Of a stretch of 64,000 nucleotides of DNA, positions 44,301-57,905 are shown piece by piece. Under the pieces are notes generated by a model. It worked only from the letters and a program-made list of their open reading frames with translations. It searched no databases and was not told the origin of the DNA. The stretch is from Siniperca chuatsi (taxonomy: Eukaryota; Chordata; Actinopteri; Centrarchiformes; Sinipercidae): assembly GCF_020085105.1 (NCBI RefSeq), contig NC_058052.1, positions 14,708,233 to 14,772,232 of the forward strand, in the 5' to 3' direction. The number at the start of each line of letters is the position of its first letter. The stretch's first letter is position 1. Both the position numbers and the translations under genes were made by a program.

Positions 44301-46898
44301 AAGTTTTCTCAATTTAAAAGTACTCGTCAAAATTTTTTTCACTTTCATCTAAATTCATGAGAAAGAGATCGGAGGTGAATTGCACTTTTCTCTCTATGTT
44401 TATGGAGTGCGAACAGTGATTAGCATTTATATTCGATGGGGAGGAAGCCCAGACTGCTGAGTTGCAGCGCGGCATGGCCTCACAGGAGACATGAGAGGTT
44501 GCCTTCAACACAGAACAGTTGTATACGTAATGAAGGAAAGCTCTTGTTGCTTCTAAAGCTGTTGGAGGCTTTTCTCTCCTTCCTGGCCTTGTGTTATTGT
44601 AACACTTCCAAAACCATCCAAGACTGTTTTTTGTGCGTTAGCTTTGGCAATGTAGGTGAGGAAAGGATGTGTTCCTGCTTGTGTGTGTGTACTGTATGTT
44701 TGTGTGCATCCATGTTTGTTTGTGTATGACTAATAGCCTTCATGTACTGCCTGCAACTCTAATACTGTCCAACTATGCAATCCAACAGGGACACATACAC
44801 ACACAGCCTACTTTCCCTTGATTGTGCCAATTGTAAAAACCTTGGAGCCCACCTCAGTCTCCCCTCTCACACTTTCTGACCCCATGCCTACCTTTCGTCT
44901 CGTCTCCACCTAGCTGCTACACCCAGTGGACCACACCAGAGCCCGGACCCACACTTTCTGAGCCACCTTAGAAACTTTCCTGGCTGCTATTCCTGCTTCT
45001 TTTGCCAAGATTCCACACTGTGCCCCCAGTCCACACCACTGCCCTGTGTGTGTGAGGTGTTAAATATACTGCACCCAGCTTGAATATACATACTGCAAGA
45101 AGTCTCGCCACCCAAACCCCAAAGCCCCCTATACTTTGTTAAAGCTTGAGTGACCATCTACAGACTTGTAAAAAAAAAGTCAAAGCCACACTGTATCACG
45201 TAGTTTCTAAGGCTCTCTCTCTGTCCTCTCTCTGCAGGCAACTGATGGAGAATCAGATTACTGTGATCGAGCGTGGGGCTTTTGATGACATGAAGGAGCT
45301 AGAGAGACTGTGAGTACCACCCAGGGTTTTCTGTAGATAGGCTGACCAGAAATAACACATTTTTATGTATTTTCTAAACTTGAACTTGAAAATGAATATC
45401 CCACCCTTCTACTGATCTTTATTCAGTACTTGTATTAGTTGAGTGTAATGAGACTAACAGGAGGAACCGACCGTAAATGGTGTATCAAGTTTGAGGCACT
45501 TCCCTGTCATTCCATTGTGGTCGGATGGTGCTGAGAGGGTACAGCGTGGGCTGGGAGTATTTTTTATTAGCTTTGCCTGACAGGAATCCCCTCAGTGGGA
45601 TATGTGGGCTTAAGAGGCCTCCCCCACCGCAGACCCTGGCTCATCTGGACAGCACCAGGACTCCTCGACAGCTTGTAAACCGGCTGGGAAAACACACAGA
45701 CAAACACAGTCAACCACACCTCAACCAGCTCATTAGCAAATCAATAGGGCTACCCACATGGAAACCTGCACAGCAGATGACTTTATGGACACATGCCGTC
45801 ATGCACACATAGTGGTTAACTTATAAAAGACTTTCCCCTGATCTGAAACCCACATTAACAATTTACATTACCAAACTCGAGGCCATGAACAGCTCGCTTT
45901 CCCTCCTCCTTCATATTCAACTGATCCCAAACATTGGGTAGACATATCCATGTGCCAGACCAATGTGGAAATTAAGCGGCTCGTTTCTCTAATGTTTAAA
46001 AGCCACTAACCCACCAGCAGGTACAGTTCAGTGTGAACGGCACGGCAGCAGACCATTAATGCCCATTGCGCACTAAATCTCCACCTCAGCTGGCTAAGCA
46101 CTCTTCTCAGTGTATACAGTGAGTGGCACAGGTCCCAACATCTGTCTGAATGTGTCTGAAGGAATGGCAGCGGCCTGCCTTACAGATTTGCAGCCTTTGT
46201 GTCCCACAGCCGCTGCATTAACTCCCATGTGCCTCCAATGGACCATTCAGGGAGAAGAGAGTTGTGGTTTCTAACAGATTAGCAACAGTCTGTTCCTCAT
46301 TGACTTAATTGTTGTATTTGCATAAAGCCTGCCAGTCTTGGACGTTAGTTGTTTGACATGGAGTCTGTTGCCAACCACCATTCCTGTCAATGCTTCCTTG
46401 GGCTTGAATAGGCTCATCCATATATCTTTATTTTATTTAGAAGCATCTTGTTTTGATAGTTCACCCCAGATAAAATCTGTTCGCGTTCAGATAACTGGTG
46501 GATGTAATTCATTTGTTTAAATGGGAATGTTGCTATTCAGTTACTCTGGGAAAGTCAGCAGAGCACTGAATTCTACTAGGTGCAGCATTGTAATTTAACT
46601 GTGCAGAGATAATTTACGGGCCTGTCTCTGACTAGAAGTTCAATTCCCCTGAACTTTCTGCTGGATATTTATGTGACATTCAGAGCACACTGAAACACAA
46701 TAGCCTGTGGCTAAGCCGATTCTACGGCAGCTAGCAGAAATTATTCACAGCCTACACAAGGGCACACATGCATAGACACACACACACACAAACTCACTGG
46801 TTGATCATATGTTTTCCCTGCCGCAGGCGGCTGAACCGTAATCAACTGCAGCAGCTTCCTGAGTTGCTGTTTCAGAAGAACCCTGCCCTGTCTCGACT
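32268..46898 (+). CDS. slit1: SLIT1, 5' end (signal peptide, LRRNT, first LRRs; continues beyond window)
   Basis: Secreted axon-guidance ligand for Robo receptors. Coding exons in view: 32268-32476, 42929-43000, 45238-45309, 46827-46898; all introns are phase 2, and the three LRR exons are exactly 72 nt, the standard one-LRR module. A signal peptide with hydrophobic core [15 protein letters not shown] is predicted to end at A37. Then comes the LRRNT cap [14 protein letters not shown] (C38, C42, C44, C51), then LRRs reading [36 protein letters not shown] and [16 protein letters not shown]. Wording such as VLQLMENQ and [11 protein letters not shown] fits SLIT1 better than SLIT2 or SLIT3, and tandem arhgap19 supports it. 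141 codons are visible, against about 1500 in the full protein. Which fish paralogue (slit1a or slit1b) is not decided. In-frame ATG at 32301 (codon 12) has a better Kozak context and would keep the signal peptide. Confidence 0.95.
33017..33034. repeat. Poly-C run
   Basis: About 18 consecutive C, in slit1 intron 1. Confidence 0.95.
34976..35004. repeat. (GT)n microsatellite
   Basis: About 14 uninterrupted GT units in slit1 intron 1. Confidence 0.95.
35143..35240. repeat. Complex GC/GT/GTGC alternating tract, Z-DNA-prone
   Basis: ATGCGCGCGCGCAC followed by interspersed GT, GTGC and CACGTG steps, almost all alternating purine-pyrimidine over nearly 100 bp. Confidence 0.9.
36979..37221 (+). 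mobile_element. Diverged copy of the agggctgcaact-type fish MITE
   Basis: Starts tgattttctcgattattcta, has tcaaatatcttgttttgtct in the middle and ends ttgacttatcgttccagct, in the order of the family member at 22172-22556. Noncoding. Confidence 0.6.
38322..38367. repeat. (TC)n microsatellite
   Basis: About 22 CT units, followed by a longer pyrimidine-rich stretch; a homopurine-homopyrimidine tract in slit1 intron 1. Confidence 0.95.
42929..43000 (+). CDS. slit1: slit1 exon 2: first LRR module
   Basis: 72 nt reading [20 protein letters not shown] then IRV; CT|G Leu junctions on both sides. Confidence 0.95.
43001..45237 (+). other. slit1: slit1 intron 2
   Basis: 2.2 kb; no gene or recognised transposon, a few short CA runs. 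Confidence 0.85.
45238..45309 (+). CDS. slit1: slit1 exon 3: LRR module
   Basis: 72 nt: [20 protein letters not shown] then LER. Confidence 0.96.
45310..46826 (+). other. slit1: slit1 intron 3
   Basis: 1.5 kb without recognised repeats apart from a short CA run near 46775. Confidence 0.85.
46827..46898 (+). CDS. slit1: slit1 exon 4: LRR module
   Basis: 72 nt: [20 protein letters not shown] then LSR; donor gtaagt. Confidence 0.96.
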
Positions 46899-48691
46899 GT
46901 AAGTGCATTCACTTTTTTATTTCAATTGCACACTTTTTCTTCTCTGTCAGTGCACACAGCATCTCTCTTTGTCTTTTCTTTAGTACACAAGCCACCAATG
47001 TTGCTCAGAGATCTTATGTACTACAACAATATACTGCACAGCATGGTTTCAAGAAGTATGATGAATGTTGGCTTTGGTTTAGTTTGGTTTAAACACAATT
47101 AAAGGACAATTAAGCTTCAAATAGACTTGCTGGACTGCCATCGGGTCTCATTAACATTCTGACTTATTAGGTGAAGTGTGTGAAGTGCACCCTGTGATTT
47201 CCACTGTACTTATTGTCTGTAACTGGATGAGTGGAAATCTGAGTTCTTTGCACATCATTGGGTTTTCATGCCAAGTCTTCTGCAGTTTCTCTGTGCTAGT
47301 CGTCTGCGAGAGAATCCACTGGTGACAGGGAGTTGGTGTGACATTGGGACTTGAACTAAGGGACGCATTAGACTTTGAACTCTGTTCAGGGTGAAAGGAT
47401 GTCTGTTTTTGTTAATGAGGTTGTTTTATGTCACAGGAAAAGTCCCCAAAGCTTACTCTGCCAGTGGACTAATATACCTCCATTGAATGAATGAAATATG
47501 TCATCACAGTTTTCATTCGGTTTCCACTTGTTAAGGCCAATCCCATACTGTCACACACCCACACATCCTTACACTCATGCGCCCCATGCAGTGAGACAAT
47601 CCCACAGTAATGCTAAACTTTTATTCCCATCTGCAGCAAGACTCAGTGTTTTTTTTCTTTCTTTCTTTGGGATAATCAGTATCCCTGTTGCTAGCTGATC
47701 ATTCCGGCTCCCATTATTCCAGTTCAGATTACCTGGAGCATCTGGGAATAATGAAACAGTGGGACATGGAAAAATCATTTCCCTCCCTTCAATCCACATC
47801 ATGGTACTACTAACCCATGACCGCGGCCTCACCCCCCCAACCCCCCCATCTTGAATCTATCTGTCACTTCCTCGCAACTATCTCCTCACGTCAGCTATCA
47901 TCATGCCAAAACCAACCTGTAGCGCTTTAGGGCAATGCCTCATCTTTTGGGGCAAGGCTGGCCTGCTTGTGGCTTGCTAACACTGAGCAGCACTAAGTTG
48001 TCCGTCTAGCTGGAATAGACACAGACCAGACCAAGGCCTTCCAGACCAGCGGATGGCCTTGAACAAGCATGATTAGTCCATCTGGAGCAGCGGGCTCTGC
48101 CAACATCCAGAGGATTGTGCTAACACAGCTCCCCTGTTTCATCCAATCTAACTTCACGCTCATTATTCTAAACCTAGCACTGGCTTTTTTTGCCACATTC
48201 TGGAGAATGAGACTTTGTTTAACATTGCTTAATCAATTCGCTATGTGTCTGTGTATACACTCATTTGTTCTTTATCCTTGGCTGCATTAAAGAGAACCAT
48301 AATGGACCTTGAAGCTTTTCAGGTGTGGAAGTGGTACATTCTTTAGCAGTTAAAACAAATGAACAATCCAGGGCTATGGAATTGAAAATAATGCAATCTT
48401 TATGGTGACTGTGTTTGATTGACAGTTGATATTTTATTTTATCTAGTGCTTGTTAAAAATGTCTGTAAAAGTGTCTAGTAGTGTGGGATCAGGAGCAGCA
48501 GTAGAAGCAAAGGTTTTTCTTAATGTGTTTCTTAACTCCTGCGCGGCGTGTCTGGGCCACACCGTGGGTTCTGATTCCAGTCTGATGTGGTTAGGTTACA
48601 GCCTCGTCTCACTCCCGCCAGCAGCTTTTAATGGACTTAAAAGGTTCTCAGCTCCCAGGGGAAGACTTTCTCCACTATTTCATGTGTGCAT

Positions 48692-48752
48692 TTGTGTGTG
48701 TGTGTGTGTGTGTGTATGAGGATGACAGAGAGAGAGAGAGAGAGAGAGAGAC
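48692..48752. repeat. (GT)n next to (GA)n
   Basis: A GT run (48692-48716) and, a few bases on, a GA run (48726-48751); two different dinucleotide repeats side by side. Confidence 0.93.
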
Positions 48753-51379
48753 AGTCTATGGTTGCATATGTATTTGTGTGTTTTTGCACTTGCTCAAGTG
48801 CTCACTGGGGCTTGTTAGGGTCTGCCTTTATGATCCTAACAAGAGAGGTTAATGTGAAAGCCTGCTGCCCTCAGGTTTAGCACTAACCCAGATGGTTTCT
48901 CTTCTCTCAGATGCAGGATTAATTGCCCCCCTTCCCTTTTTCTGTACTTTTTACCCTCTTACTTTCAGTCTCTTCTACTCCCCTCTTTTTTTCTCTTTTT
49001 GCTCATTCCAGAGTGAGGGTTTGAGGAAAAGCTTGTATAACAAAGTGGCTATTTGTCTTAGACATCCTACTGAGAGGACAAACAGAAAGAAGGTGGTAGG
49101 GTATAGAGGAGGGAGGGGTAGCAGATGAGATCGTTGCTCTCATTAAACTTTTGAGGAAAAGCTAGCTGGGTTAATAAAAGACTGTCAGTTAAATGAGCAG
49201 AGGACTGTTGATTTGTGGGGAGTTTTTAAACAGTTGACTCCCATGCAGTCATTAAGCCAATGGGTAATGAGTTTTCACTACAAAGGGAAGAAGGAGAATT
49301 AATGCAAGTGTTCTTGCTAGAACACAGATTTTTTCTGGGCTTTTTCTAATAGAAAACAGAGAACAAATTCATATTTAAAAATAATTACTTTTATCTTTGC
49401 AATAATTCTGCCAAAGCTCGAACCTTAGTTAGGTGAAAATGGAAAGAATGTCTGTACAAAACAGAGAATTGAGGCAGTGCACTTATATTTTACTGAGCCA
49501 CGTGTTCTGCTTTCTGTTTTGAAAGCCTACCTCTTCTACACCCTACTATCTACACCCCCGCTCCTCTGTCTCTTGCCTGAGAGATACCAGAGACACTGAT
49601 GCATGAGGGGCAGAAGAGAGATAATTGGAATTGATTAGAGATGATTAGAGATAGTTGGAGTTAGTTAAAGCTGCCTGTGATGGATGGCACAGACGAGAAG
49701 GCATGGAAACGGTGCCGCAGAGGTGAGAGGCGCTGCGCAGAACATCAGTGAACAATAACAGTGAAAATAGAGTTGCATTCATCACTGTTAACGACCTGTT
49801 GCCCCCAGCCCACCACCCCTGACTTCTCCTCATCCCACTTCCACTGCACTTCAGATCTGTAATCTACTCATCCATGTCTGTAATTAGTGTCTTGTCGCAG
49901 TGGGAGAGCAGGAGGAAGGAAGTACCGCGGGATGGAGCAAAAAAAGAGGGATAGGTGAGCGGAGCTGGAGGAGCGCAGAGCAGTTAGCTTGATAGCTGGC
50001 CCCGGGGAATAGCATCTGGTTTGGGCTCAGGATGGGGAGTTGGGAAGGAGGAGGTGAAGGGGTATTTTGTGGTTTTTGATTACCGTGTTGCTTGTTGCTG
50101 CCGCAAACAAATGCCGGCAACAACACAGGCTTGTTTGAAGGGGTGTTGCTTTCATTAATGGCTAACATGCGGTATTACGTGGTGGGGTGAGGGGACGTGA
50201 GGAGAGGTTTTCCCTTGTGTAATACCCCCGGGAGGTATGAAGGAGGAGGAGGGAGGAGGGAAGGGTGTGGTAGTACCTGCACTACAGGTGAGGCAAGGAA
50301 ACCCTGGCAAAGGATCGGAGAGGGGATGTGTCTCATCCTTCTGTAAGATCTTTCATTTTCGTGTTAATGCTTGACGACGGGCATTTGATATACACAAACC
50401 CTAAACACACACACTGAAATATTGGCTGGGTGACACACATTCATTTGTGCATACACACAAGAGAGAGAAAAAAAGAAGGAAAATGTAAATAACACTAATT
50501 AGACACAAACACACACAGAATAACACTATAATTACATCTCTGTGTGCTAATGTGTGGATGGCAGGCATACACGAGGGATTGCATTCTTTATATGGCTTTG
50601 ACTGTAGATAAAAGAGCGGCTTCAACTATGTGTTGATGCGGAGCTATCTGTTCTGTGTTTGTGTTGGAGGGATGCTGTGTTTTCTGTTTGTTGATCACTT
50701 GATGCTTAGGGAACGGTAGCTCAGTGTGAGAAGAAAGAATTGTTTGGGGGAAGGAGATCTAGAATAAATAATGTGCACTATCATTAAATCTATAAATCAT
50801 CTCTCTGTCACCGTGTTCCCACTTTGTTACCATTCAATAAATAGTATTTTCCCCTTTTCATTTGCTGCAGAATGATTGGCTTGTAAACTCGCTCTGGTGT
50901 TCCAAGACTTTTTGTGCCACAAAGCAAGCAAATTAACTCTTTCAACTTTTTACTTTTTGTGTATGACTGGAAGACGTGAATGTGTTTTTATTTTTCTCCC
51001 TGTGACTGTTTTTAAGTGTTTGTATAATAATATGCTGTGTGTGTGTCTGTTCATGCATGTGTGTCTGGCAGGCTGTTAATGGTCCAAGCTGGTCTTGTCG
51101 TTTCCTTCTCTTTGTTTCTGCTTATGAATGACCTGCCTCGACGTGCTAGGTCTCTCCCTCTCCCTCAGAGGACCATTTGGGCCCCCGCTTGGCAGCAGTC
51201 CCCATGGCAACCCTCTTCATCAGGAGGTTTCTGTGCCATCGATGGCAGACATCCTGATTTCTTGACTGCAGTTTGTCTGACACTAAGTAAACAGTGACAG
51301 CAAAGACTTTAGTGAGTAAGGTTAACTTTGGACACAAAAAAAAGCAAAACATCTCCATGTATCAGAGTAACTGGCTACT

Positions 51380-51790
51380 TACAGGGTCGGTTCACCCAAA
51401 ATTATGATTTTTTTTACTTACCACCAGTGGTATCTACCCTCACAGATAGTGTTTTAATTAATCTCTGTTTTGCGGTGCTCAAACCATCGAAAAATGTAAC
51501 AGCAACATCTCTTTTCTTTGGTAGAAATGAAAATTGTGGAGTATCCAGAGCAACAGGGATACTGTTTTTGGAAAGAGATACAGTTGCTGAATTTCTAAAA
51601 TATAATTTTGCAATGCTGTGAGCACCACCAACAAAAATCAGTTCTCCCCCATTGTACTGGGGGAGAACTCAGAAACAGATATATCAAAACCTGGATAAAT
51701 AAAACCAAAACTATTTGCGTGACTATATACTACTAGAGTTAAGTGAGATTTTTTTTATTCCTAATTTGAGTGAATTGACTCTTTAAGTTC
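51380..51790. mobile_element. Fish MITE with ggttcaccc...gactctttaag ends
   Basis: Begins acagggtcggttcacccaaa and ends gtgaattgactctttaag; these ends are weakly complementary (tcacccaaaatta versus taatttgagtga) and match a repeat frequent in fish. 410 bp, no transposase. Confidence 0.55.
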
Positions 51791-52615
51791 TAACTTTCTA
51801 GATGCAGGGCTAGAGTTCAGGTCTTTGCAGGAGTGTGAAACACCTGACCCGGCGGCCATCTGAAAAATACCAGGCAGGCCTTAACTCCTTGCCTCTGCCC
51901 CTGTCCTTGTCAGCTGGTAAAAGTGGCTTTTATGGCTTGTCGCTGTTTTCTTTACGAGTCGGACCGTGTGTGAGAGAGAAATGCAGACCAAACCATGTGA
52001 GGAGAGCGGAAGCCAAAAGGGAGTAATTTAAAAACCACTCCGCCATCTGAAATATTCACAACCGCAGCACAAGGGGAGCGAGAGAGAAAGAGAGGAGAAA
52101 AAACAGACAGAAGAAGAAGAGAGTGAAAGAAGAGAGTGAGATGGTCAGAGTTGCAAAAAGAGAGGAGCAAAGATGCGGCAAAAGCAGGATAGAAACAGCG
52201 GTGTTTATATTTACTAACGATTCTGTGTCCTTCCTCATGAATAATTGAACAGATGGATTGAGGCTTGTTAAATATTCACACTAAAGCGCTGGGACATCAG
52301 TGCTGTTGTGTGTGTGTGTGTGTGCACGTGTGTGTCCAGCGTCTGGTACACACTGCTCTACATACTCAGCTCTGATGCTCTAAATATTCTTACAAGCAAA
52401 CATGCACGCACACACACACACACAATTTCCACTGCGATGACCACCCCAATCATACACACGTGCGCATTTTCTTGTTTGTGTGTGTGCATGTACATCTTCA
52501 CATTGGGAACTGGCCTGGTCATTATGAATTGATACAGCATGAATAAGACATCACAGTGTGGTCTAGATCCATCATGAGTATACACACACAGGGATTTCAC
52601 TCGCGGAGCTGCCGA

Positions 52616-52650
52616 AGGAGGCCTCCTCCTCCTCCTCCTCCTCCTCCTCT
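52616..52650. repeat. (CTC)n trinucleotide repeat
   Basis: About nine consecutive CTC units. Confidence 0.93.
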
Positions 52651-55600
52651 CTGTGCTGCTACCGACAGTTTGCCTCCTGTGATGACTGGCTTTGCCTGGT
52701 TCAGATTGGAACTGACACACATGGGAGAAATGGCTGCCCTCATGTCCTCACACGCAAAAACACACACACACTCACTCCATGGAATCTCCAAGCAGGGGCT
52801 TGCGGAATGCTGCAATTCCGGCCAGGAATAACAACCCATATAGTGCTAGTTGGGTTGTCCTGCTTGTGTGTGTATGAACACATGCTTAGTGGACGTGTGT
52901 GTGCATAATGGCTCTGTACAGTTAAGCAGCATAGAGTATGAAAGCAGCTATCAGAATGAAAAATCCAGCTCATTCATCACAGGCTTAATAGAATGCAATC
53001 TCCCTGCAATAGGTGTTTCCCTCACTCAGTGCATCTGTCCATCTCGTTACGGTTCAGTTAAGGATCTGGGGTTTCGATCAACACTATCTGCTCTGGATCA
53101 TCATGTGGAAGTGTTGTGTGTGAGGAGCTTAGCAGGAAGACTACAGTGTCTGTGTGTAATCTGTAGTTATGAGCTGTTAGGGTCTGGACTTGAGACTCCG
53201 GAGCTCAGTGTTGGAAGTAACCCAAGCAGACCCAAACACAGCCTCTCCTCCTTTGGGCCGGGAGAGAGAGGGAGGGAGAGATAGAGAAAGATCGAAACCC
53301 TTCTCAACATCCTCTGAAGCAGGAAGAAGCACAAAACTACCCACACATGCGCATGTGTTGCCTAGCACACATGCCCAGCAAACCCACACGCGTACAGTAA
53401 ATGATTGTTCCAGCCCTATCCTGTGGCCTCGGGCTCTGTCTCTGATTCTGAGATTTAAAAAGAGCAAACAAACAAACTGCAGAACAAATTATGCCTTCTC
53501 ACACACACATACACACACACAATCACACAAATGCTACTGCACACATACTTTGCCCACCTCCTGCTGATGTGCTGCTGTAGCAGCCAATGCTCTGCGGGAC
53601 TCGGACTCAGGCTGTATACCTTTTCTGAGCAAGCGGAAGACACACACACAAAGAAAAAGTTGGGAGGTTAAATGGTTCAAAAAGCCTCATATTTTCTGAA
53701 CGAGATCTGCTCCAATTGCTTGGGAAAAGTGTGGTGTAATGGATGGAAAGAGATTTTTGGATTTTTAGTTGTGTGTGTGTATATGTAATTATAGGCTTTA
53801 GACGCATCCCTTTATCCCCTGGAAGGAGAGTCTTTGGTTGAACTCCTTCCTCTTCCCTGTGGCTATATTTCTGTGTGTTTGTGTATGCGTTTGTGAACTC
53901 TGGGCTCTGTCTCCTTTCTGTCTGTGGTGAGTAGGTTCATTCTTTGGGCTTTATACTTAGCACACCTCCAGGCCTTTTGTTCTTGAGACTCCACAGGCTG
54001 CAGAGCTGCTGCCACATAGCCGCTGAACTTGGAAACTTGGTGACTTGGAGTGTTTCACTGTATAAAGACAATGGCTTGTGGCAAGGTTAATGAGGTCAAG
54101 GTGGTGCAGGCTAATGGTGAAAGAAGCAAACTTGTGACAACAGGTTTGAATCTCAGCTAAGAAAATCTTGGTTGGCTAAGTGAATGAGGCAACTTTTGTC
54201 TTTCTGCAACTGCTTTTGAGGCACCCTTGAGCACACCTCCTCTTTCCTACAGCTCAGATAGAGCTGCTAATTGGTAGCTGTGGACTGTGATTGTGCTACA
54301 AAGCTTCCTTGTATTATATATCTCTGTGTGTATTTAGATGCATTGCAGTTATATGAGAAAATAAAGGCAACATTCAGATGTATTGTATGTAATCCTTCTG
54401 ATATTAAAGATGGAATTTCATTTGGCATTTTTAACAGACCTTGATTACTTGGTAATATTTCAAATTACTCTTGACATTCATACAGATTACTCTGGATATG
54501 TCTGGCTTTTGATTTTGTGTGTGCGCCACAGTGAACTGAATGCAAAGTGGTGTTTTAAAAAAGATCTTTAATGTTGCAACACAAACTGCAAATATAATAT
54601 TCATAAAAGTACATAAAGTGCTGTAAAAGTCTAGCATCTATAACTACCTAACTCCCCAACTCATCAATATACTGGTTTTGTATTTTAATATTTAGGTATT
54701 GTGATTGCAACTCCAGCCTTATTAGAAGAGCCAGTGTTACAGACAATGTACCCAGTCTCTTTGTAGCTTTAATGAGTCTGTCTTTTCTAAATGGATCTCT
54801 TGCAGAAAGGCAATGTCAGCTCCCTTCTGTCTCAAATACATTAGAAGTTTTTTCTTTCAGGGGCCGGATTTACTTTGATATCCCATGATAGTACTTTAAG
54901 TGTATGTACCATAATCCATTATTTCCTTAAGTACTACTACTACTACAAAAAGCAACTTCTAAGCAGTACTCTGCCAAAACAAAACTTTATCACATAAAAC
55001 AGGACCAAATATTAATTTACATATGTCCAGATTTTTTATAGATTTTGTAAATAATTCACCACTACTGATATAAAATATATACAAAATATGGTCAACCTCT
55101 AAATCAATAGTCCACAGTACACTAAGTAATTAATAATTCATATGTAAACAATAAACACAACAAAATCCATTCAGTTTTCATTTTTTTATTTTGAGTGATG
55201 TAAACACTTAAATCAACCTGTGTACCCATATCTGGTTATTCACAGTAATGAATTATGTGTGCATGTGAACATACTCAGTGTGACTAGTGGAAAAAGACAA
55301 GCAGACACAGCACCAAGTTTAAGCATGCATGTATTTCAAATGTTTTGAGTGCTGAATCTAACCAGAACCTTCTATCCTGTGCCTCTGTGCTCTGCACTCT
55401 CTCCTCAGCCATCCTACTTTCTCAGTAAACAAAAGACACTTGTCTGCTTAGGTAAGTGGACTGCCCACATTCCAGTAAAAATACATATTGAGCCATGCAG
55501 GGCCGGTGAGCACAGCAAAGAGGAAAAACTGAATTCTAGTACAAATGCCTATCTGTTTCCAATATTGGCTCCCTCTCACAATACTCTCCTGCTGGTATCA

Positions 55601-57699
55601 CAGCATGAAGCAGTGATCTCATTAGCCCCAGAGCGTATGTGTATGCCGACTGTGGAGATATTTTTTGATGAGAAACAGTATGTTGTTCTGTGCAGGGGGT
55701 GACTTTCCTTCTTAGCTTTGTACAGTATAACAGGAAATCGCTGGGGGTTGGAATCGATTCCCCTTCCCTGCTGTTTTAACTAGGAGTGTACTCACACATG
55801 CACACACACCTGCCCCACCCAAACAAAGCTTCTAGAAATGAGTGTTAAATCTGAGATGCAGCCAGATCTATGTGTGTGTTTACCTGTTGTGCACTGTAAC
55901 CAGAGCAGGGCCTGCAGTCCCACCAATCTGACACCTCGAAGGGAGCGAAGAGGAGGAGAGAGGCATTGAGTATTGATTGAGAAGGAGGGAGTCACAGAGA
56001 GATGGAAGGCGCAGTTGGAAAGCAGAAAGGATGAAAGAGAGGAGCACAGTGAAAGAGAAATGAAGGTGGGACAGGAGAGGAATATAAAACATCTTTTGTA
56101 ATCATTTCATACTGTAGATATCCTACTTTACATTTGATTTATTATTTATACAGCTCAGAAAGTAGATTTTTCCCTCATGAACTTTAAATTGTTTTTTCAG
56201 GTAGTTTAAAATCCCTTCCTCCCGAATCTAGTGTAGCGCTGCAATTCAATCAATTAAACAGACAGAGAAAGAGGAGTGAGAAAGTGGAAAGAGGGTAAAA
56301 TGAGTTAGAGGGCAATAGAAGGATCTGAAAGTGACAGACAGTGCCTGCGAAGCAATAAATAGTGTGGGGATAAAGTAAGTGGGGTTGGCAGATAAAGCGA
56401 AAGAAAGAAAAAGAGGCAGAGAGAAGAAAGATTGGCCTCATCTGTAGACTTTGAAAGGATTCTCATCTGTTCTCATCTATGTGGCCGTGCTGGGAGACAG
56501 AGAGGGAGAGGGAGCCACGGGCACCTGCAGTGGAGCATTAGCCAAAAGCCCCATTATCACTTCAAAGCTGGACTCCGCTGTAGGAGTCCTGAGTGACACT
56601 GGGGCCCTATGGAGGATGAAACACCACATAGAGATAGGAGTAGAAAGCCTCCTCCCTCTGTCAGCTTTTCCCGTTTTCCCTCTATCACCCCCCACCACCA
56701 CCACCACCACCCCTTTCACTGTACCCCACTTCCTCCCTGTCATTTACCTTGTTCTGCCTTCCTTATCGCTTCCCTTTCCTCCCCCTCTATTACTTCCTCC
56801 TTGCGTCTTATCTGTACCTTTAACACCTGGCTGCCTGGATGGCAAGCCATATATGAGATCTCTTTCTCTATTCCTCTTACCTCCTGGCTGAATTTCTCCA
56901 TCCTCTCTGGCTTATAAAAGGCCTGGGGACTGGAGGCCCCAATGAGCCCCAGGCTGTGGTAATGAGCTCGCAGACCCTTTCATGTGAAGATCAAGCCGAT
57001 GGCTGGAGGGGGTGTTGTTGGTGCTGGTGTTAGTGGAGTGGATATTACCAGCAATGGATTGTGGCCTGTAGAATAGAAGAGTAGTAGGTCAACCCCAGCC
57101 CAGACTTGGAGATGCAGACAGTTCCCATGAAGTCAAATGTGTCCCAGCCAGACACAGAGACACACAATACTGTCGAAGAATGGGTCAAATCATTATAGTC
57201 TGTGTAAGTTATAGCATTCCTCTGTCCAATACATTATCCCAGAGACCTTTCCCGATATTTACAGGCCACAGAAGGTCAGATACTTTAAGCAGGACAACGG
57301 TAAAGGCCAGAAATCAATGGCACACACAAACTCATACCATTTTCTATTACTACTCTCACTTTCTCTCTGAGTGTGTCAACACTTCATAAAATTGCCATCT
57401 GAATAAGTCCAGGGACAAAGAAAGAGCGATATTTGAGGGGGATATTTGAACGTCTGATGCTCTTTGATTTGACTTCGCCTTTGAGGAGCATTGCCACTCC
57501 TTGCCTACTCTTGTTAAATCCTCCAAAACCAATCTATATGTGTGTGTGCGTGTCTATTAATCCGTAATGCATAGCCACACACAATTATTGCTCCCTCCCC
57601 CTGACACCTTCATTAAGCCCACAGACAGGGATTACTTCTGACTTGTAGATTAGACCACTTTCCTGGCCACATCACAGTACGGCTGCTATGTTCATGCGT

Positions 57700-57905
57700 G
57701 CTATTGTTGCAACTAATGATTATTTTCATTATTGATCAATTTTAGTAGTTTATCTAGTCTGTTACATGTCAGAAAATAGTGAGAAATGCCCAAAACAATT
57801 TCACAGAGCCCAAGTTGATTTCTTAAAATAGCTTGTTTTGCATTACCAACAGTTCCAAACCCAAAGATATTGAATTCACAATGGTATAAAACAGAGAAAA
57901 GTAGC
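57700..57905 (+). mobile_element. 5' part of the agggctgcaact-type fish MITE
   Basis: tgttgcaactaatgattatt, then tacatgtcagaaaatagtga and cccaaagatattgaattcac follow the same family as 22172-22556. The right half is missing. Confidence 0.65.

Noticed and set aside
52850..53284. 144-codon + strand frame in slit1 intron 4
   Set aside because: Intronic; mixed composition, no recognisable family, overlaps low-complexity GA-rich sequence.
56451..56891. 146-codon frame with Pro/Leu-rich reading
   Set aside because: It follows a pyrimidine-rich tract inside slit1 intron 4; no start context, domain or splice support.
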